From contig CAKJVC010000174.1 of the NCBI GenBank assembly GCA_918026815.1, positions 1 through 13,234 of the forward strand: a stretch of DNA of 13,234 bases, in the 5' to 3' direction. Shown one piece after another: positions 1-7,203 of this stretch. Position numbers and translations under genes: made by a program. The notes under the pieces were generated by a model. The model had not been told where the DNA came from. It saw only the letters and a list, made by a program, of their open reading frames with translations, and did not search any database. The DNA comes from Chalara sp. BL73. Its lineage: Eukaryota; Ascomycota; Leotiomycetes; Helotiales. Each line of letters begins with the position of its first letter. The stretch's first letter is position 1.

Positions 1-384
1 TATATGCCCTTGCTGTCGTGGAATATACAGTTGTCTGCTGAGGGGTTCAAAATCGAGAGTTTTAAGGTAGGCTGTAAGGGTAAAATACCAGACACGCGGC
101 GACTGTTTTAGGCCGTAAAAGTGCCTTATTTAGCTTACAGGCCTTATGCGATTCCTCGACAGCTCCTATTCCTTCAGTGTCAAATGGTCTTGAATTGGTC
201 TACAAAGAAAGCTCGACAGCTTGAATATATAGGGGTTCCAATGCGTTGACGCCACCAACAGGGGTTTCAATACACTGACTATATATGGTCACTACTAAAA
301 TGATCACGCGTCGCGTTTTGCATCCACTTGCACTCTAATTTTGCCTGCAATTGATGCACCCCAGGACGCAGTTTCATTGCAACT
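1..384. other. Non-coding left edge, possible 5' end of a MULE
   Basis: I see no gene here. A 19-bp sequence beginning aggggtt at 231-249 recurs imperfectly at 260-278 (15 of 19 bases), and three of the four differences are of the C/T or G/A type expected from RIP. Because a MULE-type reading frame starts at 385, this could be part of the terminal repeat and promoter of that element, but the partner end is not in the window, so this stays an inference. Confidence 0.3.
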
Positions 385-743
385 ATGGATTTTCGACTCT
401 CACTATCGCTACCGCCCTCACAATCACCCGAGACCCTACTAGCAGAGGCTCCTTCCCCTCCTACCTCCATGCCACTGCCTCCAGAGGCTATATATAGCTC
501 TAAAGAAGAGATCTATGCTTCAATTCAAGCTTGGGCAGCACAATACCACTATGCCTTTCGTATTGGACGATCCTCAAAGATGAACAATGGCCTTAGGGTA
601 AGGATTACATATAATTGTGACCGTTGCGGCCTACTACCACCCGAAACCACCCCCAAAATTATATTCACGCCCGTAAACGACAAACAAACTACCCGAAAGA
701 CAGGCTGCTAGTCCTCAGTTATGGCTATACATTCAAACCTCGA
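385..743 (+). pseudogene. MULE-type transposase, N-terminal DNA-binding fragment
   Basis: The open frame starts at ATG 385 and runs 108 codons to a TAG at 709-711; reading past it continues plausibly to about 743. After a Pro/Ser-rich leader (residues 1-35) comes a block with Y-S-S-K-E-E, a tryptophan helix (I-Q-A-W-A), a Lys/Arg-rich strand and C-D-R-C, ending R-K-T-G-C. This order resembles the FAR1/WRKY-like N-terminal zinc-binding domain of fungal Mutator-like transposases. The TAG after T-G-C could be a former CAG (C to T at CpA). No catalytic MULE domain follows: homology stops where the AT-rich TATTCTTAT-type repeats of the neighbouring pogo element begin. It is most likely a MULE truncated by that insertion. 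A host FAR1-like protein is a weaker alternative. Confidence 0.55.
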
Positions 744-758
744 TATAAGAATACACTC

Positions 759-805
759 GGGACCGGCCATCACATTCTTATTACTCAGGTATTCTTCTCT
801 ACAGG
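759..805 (+). repeat. 47-bp direct repeat, left copy
   Basis: It aligns without gaps to 6262-6308, with 38 of 47 bases identical. It includes gggacc, cacat, cttatt and the perfect 12-mer tcaggtattctt. The two copies bracket the pogo-class element in the same orientation, so they are not ordinary terminal inverted repeats. The left copy also contains an internal inverted pair, ataagaatac (745-754) against gtattctt (789-796). Confidence 0.6.
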
Positions 806-823
806 TAATCCACAATTTTGAAG

Positions 824-1627
824 CTATTCCCAAATCAATGCTCTAGTTACATTTAAAGAAGCTTTCAATTGATGTTTGTGTTCCTCTTTGAAGCTTTTTG
901 CCATAATATCTCGTCCAATCGAATCCAAAGCTTGGAGTTGTGATGATTTGCCATCTTCCTGCCTCATAATATATAATTTAAGCTTCTCCAAAGCATGAAT
1001 AGCTTCCGTAATTGGCACATCTGGCTCAGGGTCACCTTCTCCTTGTTCCTCTTCATCTATATCGCTAGCTGTGCCCTCAATATCACGCGCATACGTACTT
1101 ACCACTGATTGAAAGGTGTCTTGATCATTATCTTCAATAACCTCGTCTGCTGGCTCCAGAAACTCGTCCAAAGGAAGTGGTGCAATATTACCTAGAATAG
1201 CTTCAATCTGGCGTTGCAAATCAGCCCGTTCACAGCTTTCTTGCTCTGGTATTTGTTCATTATTACTCTCAGAATTGTCCGGGTTTTTGAAGAGTGTGGG
1301 CTTCCAAAAGCAACGTCGAATGCTCTCCTCAGAAGTGTAATCCCATGCTACCCTTATCCATTAGATTGCTTTCAAAAGAGTAACAGTTTTGGTAGGATCC
1401 TTCCTAGCATCATATTGACGAATCATGTAGGCTACCCATTGCCGACGATATTGAAGCTTGAAAGACGCAATAATTCCTTGATCAAGAGGTTGCCAATGGG
1501 AGGTTGTATTTGGAGGAAGCCATGCAATCTCAACGTTTGGTAATCCCTTCAAACCACCGGCTAATTCAACACCAAGCTCATGGCCAGAGAAGTTATCCAA
1601 TAACAAAAGAATCTTCCGTCCTTGCAT
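824..1627 (-). pseudogene. pogo/Fot1 transposase, C-terminal DDE segment and tail
   Basis: It resumes with M-Q-G-R-K at 1627, where M-Q is encoded by the duplicated 8 bp. The second catalytic Asp is in L-L-L-L-D-N-F-S-G-H-E and the third in T-S-H-W-Q-P-L-D-Q-G, 37 residues apart. A TAA at 1361-1363 breaks the frame after L-L-K-A-I, but the same frame continues through W-D-Y and C-F-W-K-P-T-L into a Glu/Asp-rich linker and a Lys-rich helix, ending at 824. Apart from that stop the segment is well preserved. The acidic stretch near 1040-1170 followed by a helix with repeated Leu is the usual C-terminal design of fungal pogo transposases. Confidence 0.85.
1620..1627. repeat. hAT target site duplication, left copy
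   Basis: The sequence ccttgcat is identical to 5092-5099. Eight base pairs is the standard hAT duplication length, and the copies abut the inverted ends of the element exactly. Confidence 0.93.
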
Positions 1628-1644
1628 CAGTGTTGGCAGTAGTA
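1628..1644 (+). repeat. hAT terminal inverted repeat, left
   Basis: It reads cagtgttggcagtagta. It matches the reverse complement of 5075-5091 at 15 of 17 positions, with mismatches at positions 7 and 9. Confidence 0.9.
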
Positions 1645-1742
1645 TAAAAAGTGTAAATACTCCATGTGTGACAGGTCTTGAATACGTACAGCGTGCGATA
1701 TATCTTCATACTATACCGTACCAGGAAGCCTGACAGACATGT

Positions 1743-1761
1743 CATACGTACACTGTGCAAA
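1743..1761 (+). repeat. hAT subterminal repeat, left copy
   Basis: The sequence catacgtacactgtgcaaa resembles catacgcacagtgtgcaaa at 4992-5010 in the opposite end of the element. Weaker versions occur at about 1683-1697 and 5024-5035. Short subterminal repeats near both ends are typical transposase-binding sites in hAT elements; that role is inferred here. Confidence 0.55.
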
Positions 1762-2332
1762 CTAGAAGTGCAAAAGTGCACTCCCTGTATAGCCTACCTC
1801 ACCGGCGCTACACCTCGCTGTCGCTCCCGTTGAAGCTATTCCCAATCCCCATTGGTTCTAATATATTGAACTCCTTGATTTTAAACCACGATTTCAGACA
1901 TTCTAACGCTTCTAATAGCTCAATACCAATACGATTTCGACGATCTTTAAGCGTAAGACCGCAACTCGAGAATAACCGCTCGACGTCAGCTGACATGCAT
2001 GGTATTGACAATATATTAATCGCCATCTTGCTCAAGTGAGGGTATTTGTGTTTTTGACTTGATTCTAACCACCAAGCTATTGGGTCGTCTGTCCACTTAA
2101 TTTTCTCTTTGATATATCGAATATATTCATCGTTACTAGCTGTAGCATCATTGAGTTGGGCCAGTGCCTTGGCTTTATGTCTTTGAAGATACTCTGCGAA
2201 TTGGTTGACCGGTTTGGAAGGGTTTGATAGAACTGAACTAGCTGTTGGAAATGCCGTAATATCTGAAACTTTAGTGCGAGATACAGCATTAACTGGTTTG
2301 TATTTGGACTCCTATAACTGCTTCACTAGCTT

Positions 2333-2385
2333 CTGCAAAGTTAGCTCTATATTTATAAGACTTTCTTACTAAAGACTGTATTTAC
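2333..2385 (-). other. Predicted 53-bp intron in the hAT transposase
   Basis: The donor is CAG|GTAAAT, a branch-like GCTAAC lies near the 3' end, and the acceptor is TTTGCAG. Removing it joins P-K-A-Q to K-L-V-K-Q-L in phase 0, and the downstream residues match hAT proteins. Without splicing the frame stops in S-K-K-V-L. Confidence 0.7.
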
Positions 2386-3136
2386 CTGAGCTTTTGGCAA
2401 CCATGCTGGCTCCCAGTAGTCTTGAATATATTGCCACTTGTAACCAGGGTGCAATACAATTGCAGCTGTATATGCAAGAGACTCGTCAGTAAGGTAGTAA
2501 TACTTCTTCATTTTCTCCCAGCCATTTTGGTAGAGCGGAGCCATAATGGTATCGTTTTGATATTGAGCTCTACCGTCTTCAAATTGACTCATAATGAAGT
2601 CTATAGCAGGCAGTCCCTTAGTAAGTGGTACTGCAGAGCCTTCCAAGGACTTAGTAGCTTCTTTCAATACTGATAGCATAGTATTGATTTTATCAAGAGT
2701 CTCCCACTTCTCTTCGTCCAACTTATCGGGTGCTATTTCGTCGTTACTCCATACATCAAGAAACTGGTTAATAGCCTCTATAATCTCTTTATTTGTAGCT
2801 TTCTCAATTTGCTTTTGCCATGAGTTCCACTTAGTTGTATTATCGTGGGGAATTCGACGATTTTTGGAGATTGCAAGAAAGTTCCGAAGACGCTGTTCAG
2901 TGCGACTAATCCATATATTAATATTATGGAGTTTTCCTAACGGCCCCTTTTTCCTCCAAGCTAGCAACTCGGCTTCTGTAGCTTTGATTCGAGTGCTATT
3001 ATTATCGCCTTGGAGATCTTCATCTTTAGTAGCAAAAAGAAAAGACTGGGCGGCCTTTTTCTACCCTGGCCCAACTGTAACCCGCGTATACGGTGAGAGG
3101 TAGGGTCGTATTTAATTGAATAGTTTTGTGCAAGCT

Positions 3137-3189
3137 CTAGAAAAGGTTAGTCAATTCAATATAAAAGATATAAAAACATAAAGACATAC
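3137..3189 (-). other. Predicted 53-bp intron in the hAT transposase
   Basis: The donor is GTATGT, the branch site TTGACTAAC and the acceptor TTTTCTAG. Splicing continues the frame from M-M-R-A-I-S into Y-D-P-T-S-H-R-I-R, the expected hAT sequence. Length and signals match common ascomycete introns. Confidence 0.75.
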
Positions 3190-4025
3190 TGATTGAAATA
3201 GCTCTCATCATTGTATCGTTCTTATGCGCATTGTCCATATTGAAATACTCTAATTTTGTAGCAAGACCCCACTTATTAATCACCTTCATTACATATTTAG
3301 CCATATTATCCCCATCGTGAACTCTTTCTACTATTTTCAAAAACAGCACAAATGTCTCTAATTTACCGCTTTTTGTCACATATGCGGCCGTAATTCCAAG
3401 CACCGGGAGCCTATTAAGTGAACTTCAAAGGTCTGCTATAATATGAATATTTGACAGAGCGCTCTGGAGCCTCTGAATTTGGCTATCTCTCTTGATTTTA
3501 TACTAGCGAAAGACCTACTTTCGCACAGTATTATAAGAATGCGGAAGCCAGTTGTCGACCTTTTATTCAAATAATATAAAAGATCGCGGAACTGCTGATA
3601 TTCGACAGAACGTAACGGTTCGTTACAAGCCGTAATAAATCGTATATATAGGATTTCGAGTGTATTACTATTAATTGATGTTTCTAAGGTATTATTAAGT
3701 TTGCGCCTTTTTTGAAAGTGTATCTGGCTTTTTTTTTGCGCAGTATCAATAACACTTTGCTGTCTTTTGGCTCGTTTTTGTCGAGGCGAATCTGCAGTGA
3801 TTCTATGCGTTTTAAAGTGAGTTTTAATAGCTGTATTACTGCTATTAAGTCTGTAAGTTTTGTCTCACGATTCAAGACAATACTTGCACTTCCATACACA
3901 GTTAATATAGAAACACTGACTATTGTCTTTCTTGGTGTAATATAGCGTTTTTGGATCAGGATCTGGCATATGCCTGAAAACTTAAGCTGTACGAAGCTTA
4001 GCGTGTGCGCTTTTTGAAGCTGCAA

Positions 4026-4830
4026 ATGAAGTCTCAGATGTCTGGGAACTTAGTATATTTAAGAAGTCGTTATTTAATAAAATTAAGTCTGACAGCTCTG
4101 ATAGTGCTGCTATTAATTCAAGAGCCGTAAGCTGACTTGAAGAAAGTTGAGAAGTTTGCGTAGCTTAGAATTGGAGCTTTAATTAGACAGGCATAGTGCA
4201 AAAATGCGTAAAGGTAAAAAAAGTAAATAGTTAATAAAGTAGTATTAGTCAAGAAAAAAGAATTAGTAAAGAACATACTAATATTTATACGCGTTCGCGT
4301 ATGTAAACAACTAAATCACTAAATGTTCCACTACGCCGGCTTTAATAACAACACTATCAAATTAAAAATAAAGTAAATATATTACGCGATTAGCTTCTTA
4401 CTTTTCAAATAGTATAGTTCCGAAAAAAATCGGTAGTGGTTTAGTAAAAAAGTAAGTTATATAAAAAAATAACTTAAAATGCAATATATTTTAGTGTCAA
4501 ATTTTTAAATTTGGATCTTAAAATTAATAAATTTTATAGCAACACTAAATCTTAACTAAATAACTTTAAATTGCACCGATTAAAAGCTCTTGCTTTATAG
4601 AATTAATGTATATAATTAGCTTAATATAATATTGTGAATATATGTCTCTATAATTTAATATCAAAAAAGTAGTGTAGTAGTTGTTTACTCTTTTATTTAA
4701 GCGAGCGTAATCTAAAAATAATCTATGTTTTGAGTTTAATATAATAACGAATATATATAATGAAAAATTAATTTTTAGTTTATTATAAAGCTATTAATTA
4801 AATCTTTTAATATAGATTGATTACATATAA
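4026..4830. other. AT-saturated block in the hAT 5' region
   Basis: There is no reading frame or recognisable protein on either strand. Composition shifts abruptly to nearly all A and T compared with the transposase on one side and the element end on the other. Inside is a 19-bp inverted repeat (4303-4321 and 4670-4688). It may be the element's own 5' leader after RIP, or a nested small element. Confidence 0.5.
4303..4688. mobile_element. Possible nested 386-bp AT-rich element (MITE-like)
   Basis: The sequence gtaaacaact at 4303-4312 is perfectly inverted at 4679-4688. Extending to 19 bp gives 16 matches, with a shared cacta. No convincing target duplication was found (a TA lies near the left edge only). 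In such AT-rich DNA a 10-bp inverted match can arise by chance, so this is a weak call. Confidence 0.3.
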
Positions 4831-4991
4831 AATTGTGGTTGTCGTGAGGATTTAGAAAGTTGCGATTCAAGAGCTTTTTTAGTACGATTTTGGTGGATTT
4901 GGGGTCTTTCTAGACCTTGTGTCCTTGTGCACTCCAAGTATGAAGATATATTCATATACCGTACTAGATACACTTTAGTATACTTAATAAG

Positions 4992-5035
4992 CATACGCAC
5001 AGTGTGCAAATTAATATTAATAATACGCACAGTGT
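4992..5035 (+). repeat. hAT subterminal repeats, right end
   Basis: Two exact copies of tacgcacagtgt occur at 4994-5005 and 5024-5035. The first is part of a 19-bp match to 1743-1761 in the left end. Confidence 0.55.
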
Positions 5036-5074
5036 ATACTCCGAGTGTAAAATGTGCACTAGATTCACAGGGTG

Positions 5075-5091
5075 TACTACTGACTACACTG
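5075..5091 (-). repeat. hAT terminal inverted repeat, right
   Basis: Read on the minus strand it is cagtgtagtcagtagta, the partner of 1628-1644 with two mismatches. Confidence 0.9.
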
Positions 5092-5099
5092 CCTTGCAT
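5092..5099. repeat. hAT target site duplication, right copy
   Basis: The sequence ccttgcat is identical to 1620-1627. It encodes part of the Lys-Met-Gln junction of the interrupted pogo transposase. Confidence 0.93.
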
Positions 5100-5303
5100 C
5101 TTATTGTTTAGCCACCTTGGATATTGTTCAAATATAACCCCAGTCATCCACTTCGTCTTGTTGTATTGATACTCAATTCTAAGAAGGCGTCGGTTGATAT
5201 TGTTGAGGCATCGTGGGTTCTTTGATTTGCCAATAATCCAAGGTTCTAGCTTTTCAGATCTATCGCCATTAGCGGTAAATACAACTGTAATTCGATCCTC
5301 CAT
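5092..5303 (-). pseudogene. pogo/Fot1 transposase, start of DDE domain
   Basis: It lies in the same frame as the HTH segment, immediately after the TGA. It reads M-E-D-R-I-T-V-V-F-T-A-N, then G-K-S-K-N-P-R-C and W-M-T, typical of DDE_1 domains between the first and second catalytic residues. Homology ends exactly at K-M-Q at 5092, the edge of the hAT target duplication. The next in-frame codons below 5092 belong to the hAT end and have no family resemblance. Confidence 0.85.
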
Positions 5304-5966
5304 TCACAGCTTCTGTAGCAAGTGTTCTGCTTGGAACTCTCTTCCAAACAAGCTACATTCATCTATATTAAATGTATTCTTTGGACCATATTGTGCACAA
5401 AGCTCTCGCAATTGCTCCATCTGCTGTTTTGCTTCAGGCGAATTAACTGCAGCAGATGATCCTTCTCCGTGTTGAACGTATTCTTTGATCTTGAATCCAT
5501 ACTTAAAGCCCTCAAGCCAGCCGTTTGAGAACTTAGGTTTCTCTTCGTCTGTGAATTGTGGCAGATTCTCCCAAAGTTCAGAAGCCTTAGCCTTCAAAAC
5601 GTCGCTAGCAATTATTGCTTTCTTCTTTTGCATACGCTGTTGCCATTCAAATAACGCGTATTCCAACTCCGGCCAGTCTCCCTTTGAATGTCTTTTTGAG
5701 GTAAGCTTTGCTTTTTTTCGCGTGGGATTATCGAGATATTCGTATTTGGAGGAGAAGATCTTCGAGATTTGAGATTGATTCAGCTCGTGGCCACCGGGTT
5801 GGCTTTTGAACCAAAGAATAAGGTCACTTTGCTTACTAGGGTGCTCGCGATGGCGTTTGCGGATAGCCTGCCGAGAGAGGTCTGAAAGGCTAATTCTAGT
5901 ATTCGTAGAGGAGGAAGAAGGTATTGAGGCCAAATATGGCGCGTTTTGACGCGTTGGGTACTCCAT
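5304..5966 (-). pseudogene. pogo/Fot1 transposase, N-terminal HTH segment
   Basis: I chose the Met at 5966 because the following sequence begins the recognisable protein; the open frame extends 17 codons further upstream without homology. Residues 25-80 carry the first helix-turn-helix (R-Q-A-I-R-K-R then L-N-Q-S-Q-I-S-K-I-F). Residues 90-170 form the second, with E-L-E-Y-A-L-F-E-W, A-S-E-L-W and N-G-W-L-E-G-F-K, the standard HTH_Tnp_Tc5 pattern. The segment reaches the first catalytic Asp in N-I-D-E-C and then hits a TGA at 5304-5306. Just before it, another frame reads R-T-L-A-T-E-A, which matches the expected family sequence, so the last dozen residues in this frame are probably read out of frame. 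Confidence 0.8.
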
Positions 5967-6261
5967 AATTGTAAGAATTATTCTTATAAAAGTCGTTGTG
6001 CAGAGAAGGGGTGTCAACAGCTAGGAATATTCTTATGTAAGTGTTGGAATGCATGTACATAGTTTCACGCGTTCCATATCGCGAGGATTGTGGGTCTCCT
6101 ACTATCTATATAACTACCTGGCAATAGGCCATAGCTTAGAAGAATCAACGAATATCAAAACCACACCAGCAAGAGCGTAGTCACAGCTACTACGCCTTTT
6201 GCTACGTGGTAGGTATTCCGACAGTAAGGGTTATTCTTATGCCCACACCAAAAAAAGTGGT

Positions 6262-6308
6262 GGGACCAGCAGGCACATGCTTATTGGTCAGGTATTCTTA
6301 TGTACAGG
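6262..6308 (+). repeat. 47-bp direct repeat, right copy
   Basis: It matches 759-805 at 38 of 47 positions, in the same orientation and without gaps. It marks the probable right margin of the pogo-class element or its flank. Confidence 0.6.
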
Positions 6309-6365
6309 GATTATTATAGCCAGGTTTGACTGTAGTAGAATGCATTTACCCTTGTCTTCAGTCTT

Positions 6366-6599
6366 GGCCCGTGCACCCCCCATACATTTTAAATGCATTC
6401 CACATTGAATTCATTCGGGAATTATGGTTAGGCTATTCTATTAGCTATTGAGAAGATATTTATCCAAAATTTAATCATTTGAGTTGATGGCTGTTTTATA
6501 ATTAATTTCTAAACATTTTGTGATGTTGAGTCTTACTCGCTTATCGAATAGGGGGGCTGTTTGGTTAAGCGAAACGTGGGGTTGGTCGATGCACGGGCC
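6366..6599. mobile_element. Possible 234-bp MITE
   Basis: The sequence ggcccgtgca at 6366-6375 is perfectly inverted at 6590-6599, with an AT-rich, gene-free interior. The left end continues ccgtgcacccccc and cata, closely resembling the terminal repeat of the element at 8223-10043 (agtccgtgcacccccata). No TA or other convincing target duplication is evident, so it could also be a degraded end of that family. Confidence 0.4.
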
Positions 6600-6841
6600 T
6601 TTGACACATAGTATCCCCCGTTTATAATCAATAGAAGGGAAAATATAATTGTATTCCCTTAGCTATTTAACCAAAGACATGCCTGTTTACTACTTCTCTA
6701 GTTTAGGACAAGAGATAATAATGCGTAGGTCAGATTTGACTTCGACTAATACTCTTGCCTAACCCTTTTCGGACCAGCAACCCCAACGACCACCTTGCCG
6801 ACGCTTGATTACAATTCTATATAACTAATTTACGATATATA

Positions 6842-6846
6842 CACAC
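6842..6846. repeat. Target duplication, left of solo LTR
   Basis: The sequence cacac is repeated at 7051-7055, directly flanking the LTR. The local sequence is low in complexity, so part of the match could be chance. Confidence 0.65.
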
Positions 6847-7050
6847 TGTGACGGGTTGCACCCTAGAAGTGGACTCGAGCGCCTGAGGCACTCTCGTTGC
6901 GTACGTTGCGTACGTTGCTACGGTAACTTAGCTCCCACGTCTATATTTATACGGAGGGTTCCCTCAGACTCTCTTGATTCCTTAGTTTATTCTTCTTGTA
7001 CATAGAACGATCTTATCTGTTGAACAAACACGTACGACCCCCCCGTGACA
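6847..7050 (+). mobile_element. Solo LTR of a retrotransposon
   Basis: This 204-bp unit begins tgtgacggg and ends ccccgtgaca. That is the TG...CA rule with near-inverted termini, and the unit is flanked by a 5-bp duplication cacac. Inside are a GC-rich upstream part, a 9-bp tandem repeat (gttgcgtac, from 6896), a TATA-like ctatatttatac near 6943-6954 and a T-rich stretch, the usual promoter layout of a short LTR read on the plus strand. No retrotransposon coding sequence adjoins it, so it is probably the product of LTR-LTR recombination. Copia or gypsy membership cannot be decided. Confidence 0.75.
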
Positions 7051-7055
7051 CACAC
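7051..7055. repeat. Target duplication, right of solo LTR
   Basis: The sequence cacac matches 6842-6846. Confidence 0.65.
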
Positions 7056-7092
7056 ATTAAGCTAGACTTTCAATTTCCTTTCAACCACAATA

Positions 7093-7200
7093 TTAATCAG
7101 CTCTAAGCCAATCCTCCAATTCCGTTCTATTCCTAAACGCCTCCATCCACCGATCCAGTTGGTTAAAAACCTGAACTAAAACACTCGCACGAAAATGACT
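7093..7200 (-). pseudogene. Short coding-like remnant, unknown
   Basis: A 35-codon open stretch follows a TAG at 7201-7203 and ends at TAA 7093-7095. It reads as a charged amphipathic segment (N-Q-L-D-R-W-M-E-A-F, then E-L-E-D-W-L-R-A-D), which looks more like real protein than random translation. There is no start codon and no family I recognise. It could be the tail of a displaced gene or retroelement. Confidence 0.25.
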
Positions 7201-7203
7201 CTA

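Larger units (their letters stand above)
1808..3969 (-). pseudogene. hAT-family transposase, decayed but full length
   Basis: The likely start is ATG 3967-3969, the first ATG after an in-frame TAA. An N-terminal BED-type zinc finger follows at about 3830-3925, reading W-K-C-K-Y-C then H-F-K-T-H. The catalytic region continues through N-T-V-R-K, S-N-I-H, L-P-V-L-G-I and N-M-D-N-A. The C-terminus has D-D-P-I-A-W-W and the dimerisation block L-S-I-P-x-M-S-A-D-V-E-R-L-F-S with R-N-R-I-G, ending at 1808. Two introns (3137-3189 and 2333-2385) join frames correctly. Lesions include a TGA in the BED finger (3865-3867), a frameshift near 3560, TAGs near 3500-3515, a TGA near 3430, a garbled stretch near 3060-3090, and a TAG at 2312-2314 where the family has Trp (W-E). 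Several stops fit CCA-to-CTA changes on the plus strand, as RIP makes. Expected length is about 685 residues. Confidence 0.88.
1628..5091 (-). mobile_element. hAT transposon inserted in the pogo transposase
   Basis: This 3464-bp element begins cagtgttgg and ends gactacactg, giving 17-bp inverted ends with 15 matches and the hAT-type CAGTG start. Both sides carry the 8-bp duplication ccttgcat. The transposase is on the minus strand (3969 to 1808). About 180 bp lie beyond its stop codon, and about 1.1 kb lies upstream of its start, much of it AT-saturated. Boundaries, duplication and coding content all agree, so the call is firm. Confidence 0.93.
824..5966 (-). pseudogene. pogo/Fot1-class transposase, interrupted (whole locus)
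   Basis: This is a cut-and-paste transposase. With the hAT element and one 8-bp duplication taken out, start (ATG 5964-5966) and stop (824-826) lie in one frame of 557 codons, close to the usual Fot1 size. The order is: an N-terminal helix-turn-helix (about residues 25-80), a CENP-B/Tc5-type HTH (about 90-170), the DDE_1 domain, then an acidic region and a basic C-terminus. The three catalytic aspartates appear at about residue 202 (N-I-D-E), 300 (L-L-L-L-D-N) and 338 (Q-P-L-D-Q-G). Lesions besides the insertion are a TGA at 5304-5306 inside a segment where another frame reads R-T-L-A-T-E-A, pointing to two compensating small indels, and a TAA at 1361-1363. It is far less mutated than the RIP-saturated relative at 8223-10043. 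Confidence 0.85.
745..6304 (-). mobile_element. pogo/Fot1-class DNA transposon split by a hAT element
   Basis: The element is defined by its transposase (5966 to 824, minus strand). Its edges are approximate: a MULE frame stops near 743 on the left, and a 47-bp repeat ends near 6308 on the right. Copies of a TATTCTTAT-like motif cluster at both edges (745-754, 775-781, 790-796, a palindrome at 5972-5986, then 6027, 6231 and 6295), which would fit subterminal transposase-binding sites. I could not find a clean pair of inverted terminal repeats or a TA duplication, so the ends should be treated as uncertain. Without the hAT insertion it would be about 2.1 kb, a normal size for this class. Confidence 0.6.
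6018..6846. other. No gene; repeat-rich spacer
   Basis: No protein family is visible on either strand. It holds TATTCTTAT-type motifs (6027, 6231, 6295), a hairpin gcgtagt/actacgc around 6174-6195, the right copy of the 47-bp repeat (6262-6308), a possible MITE (6366-6599) and a short hairpin aagggaa/ttccctt near 6636-6661. Confidence 0.6.

Noticed and set aside
3684..4025. 113-codon minus-strand open frame
   Set aside because: It is the wrong frame: a different frame over the same bases gives the BED zinc finger of the hAT transposase.
4821..5091. Continuation of the pogo frame below 5092
   Set aside because: The frame stays open by chance into the right end of the hAT element; sequence resemblance to transposases stops exactly at the target duplication.
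759..6308. The 47-bp repeats as terminal inverted repeats or LTRs of the pogo element
   Set aside because: They are in the same orientation, and the enclosed transposase belongs to a class with inverted ends; no TA duplication was found at their edges.
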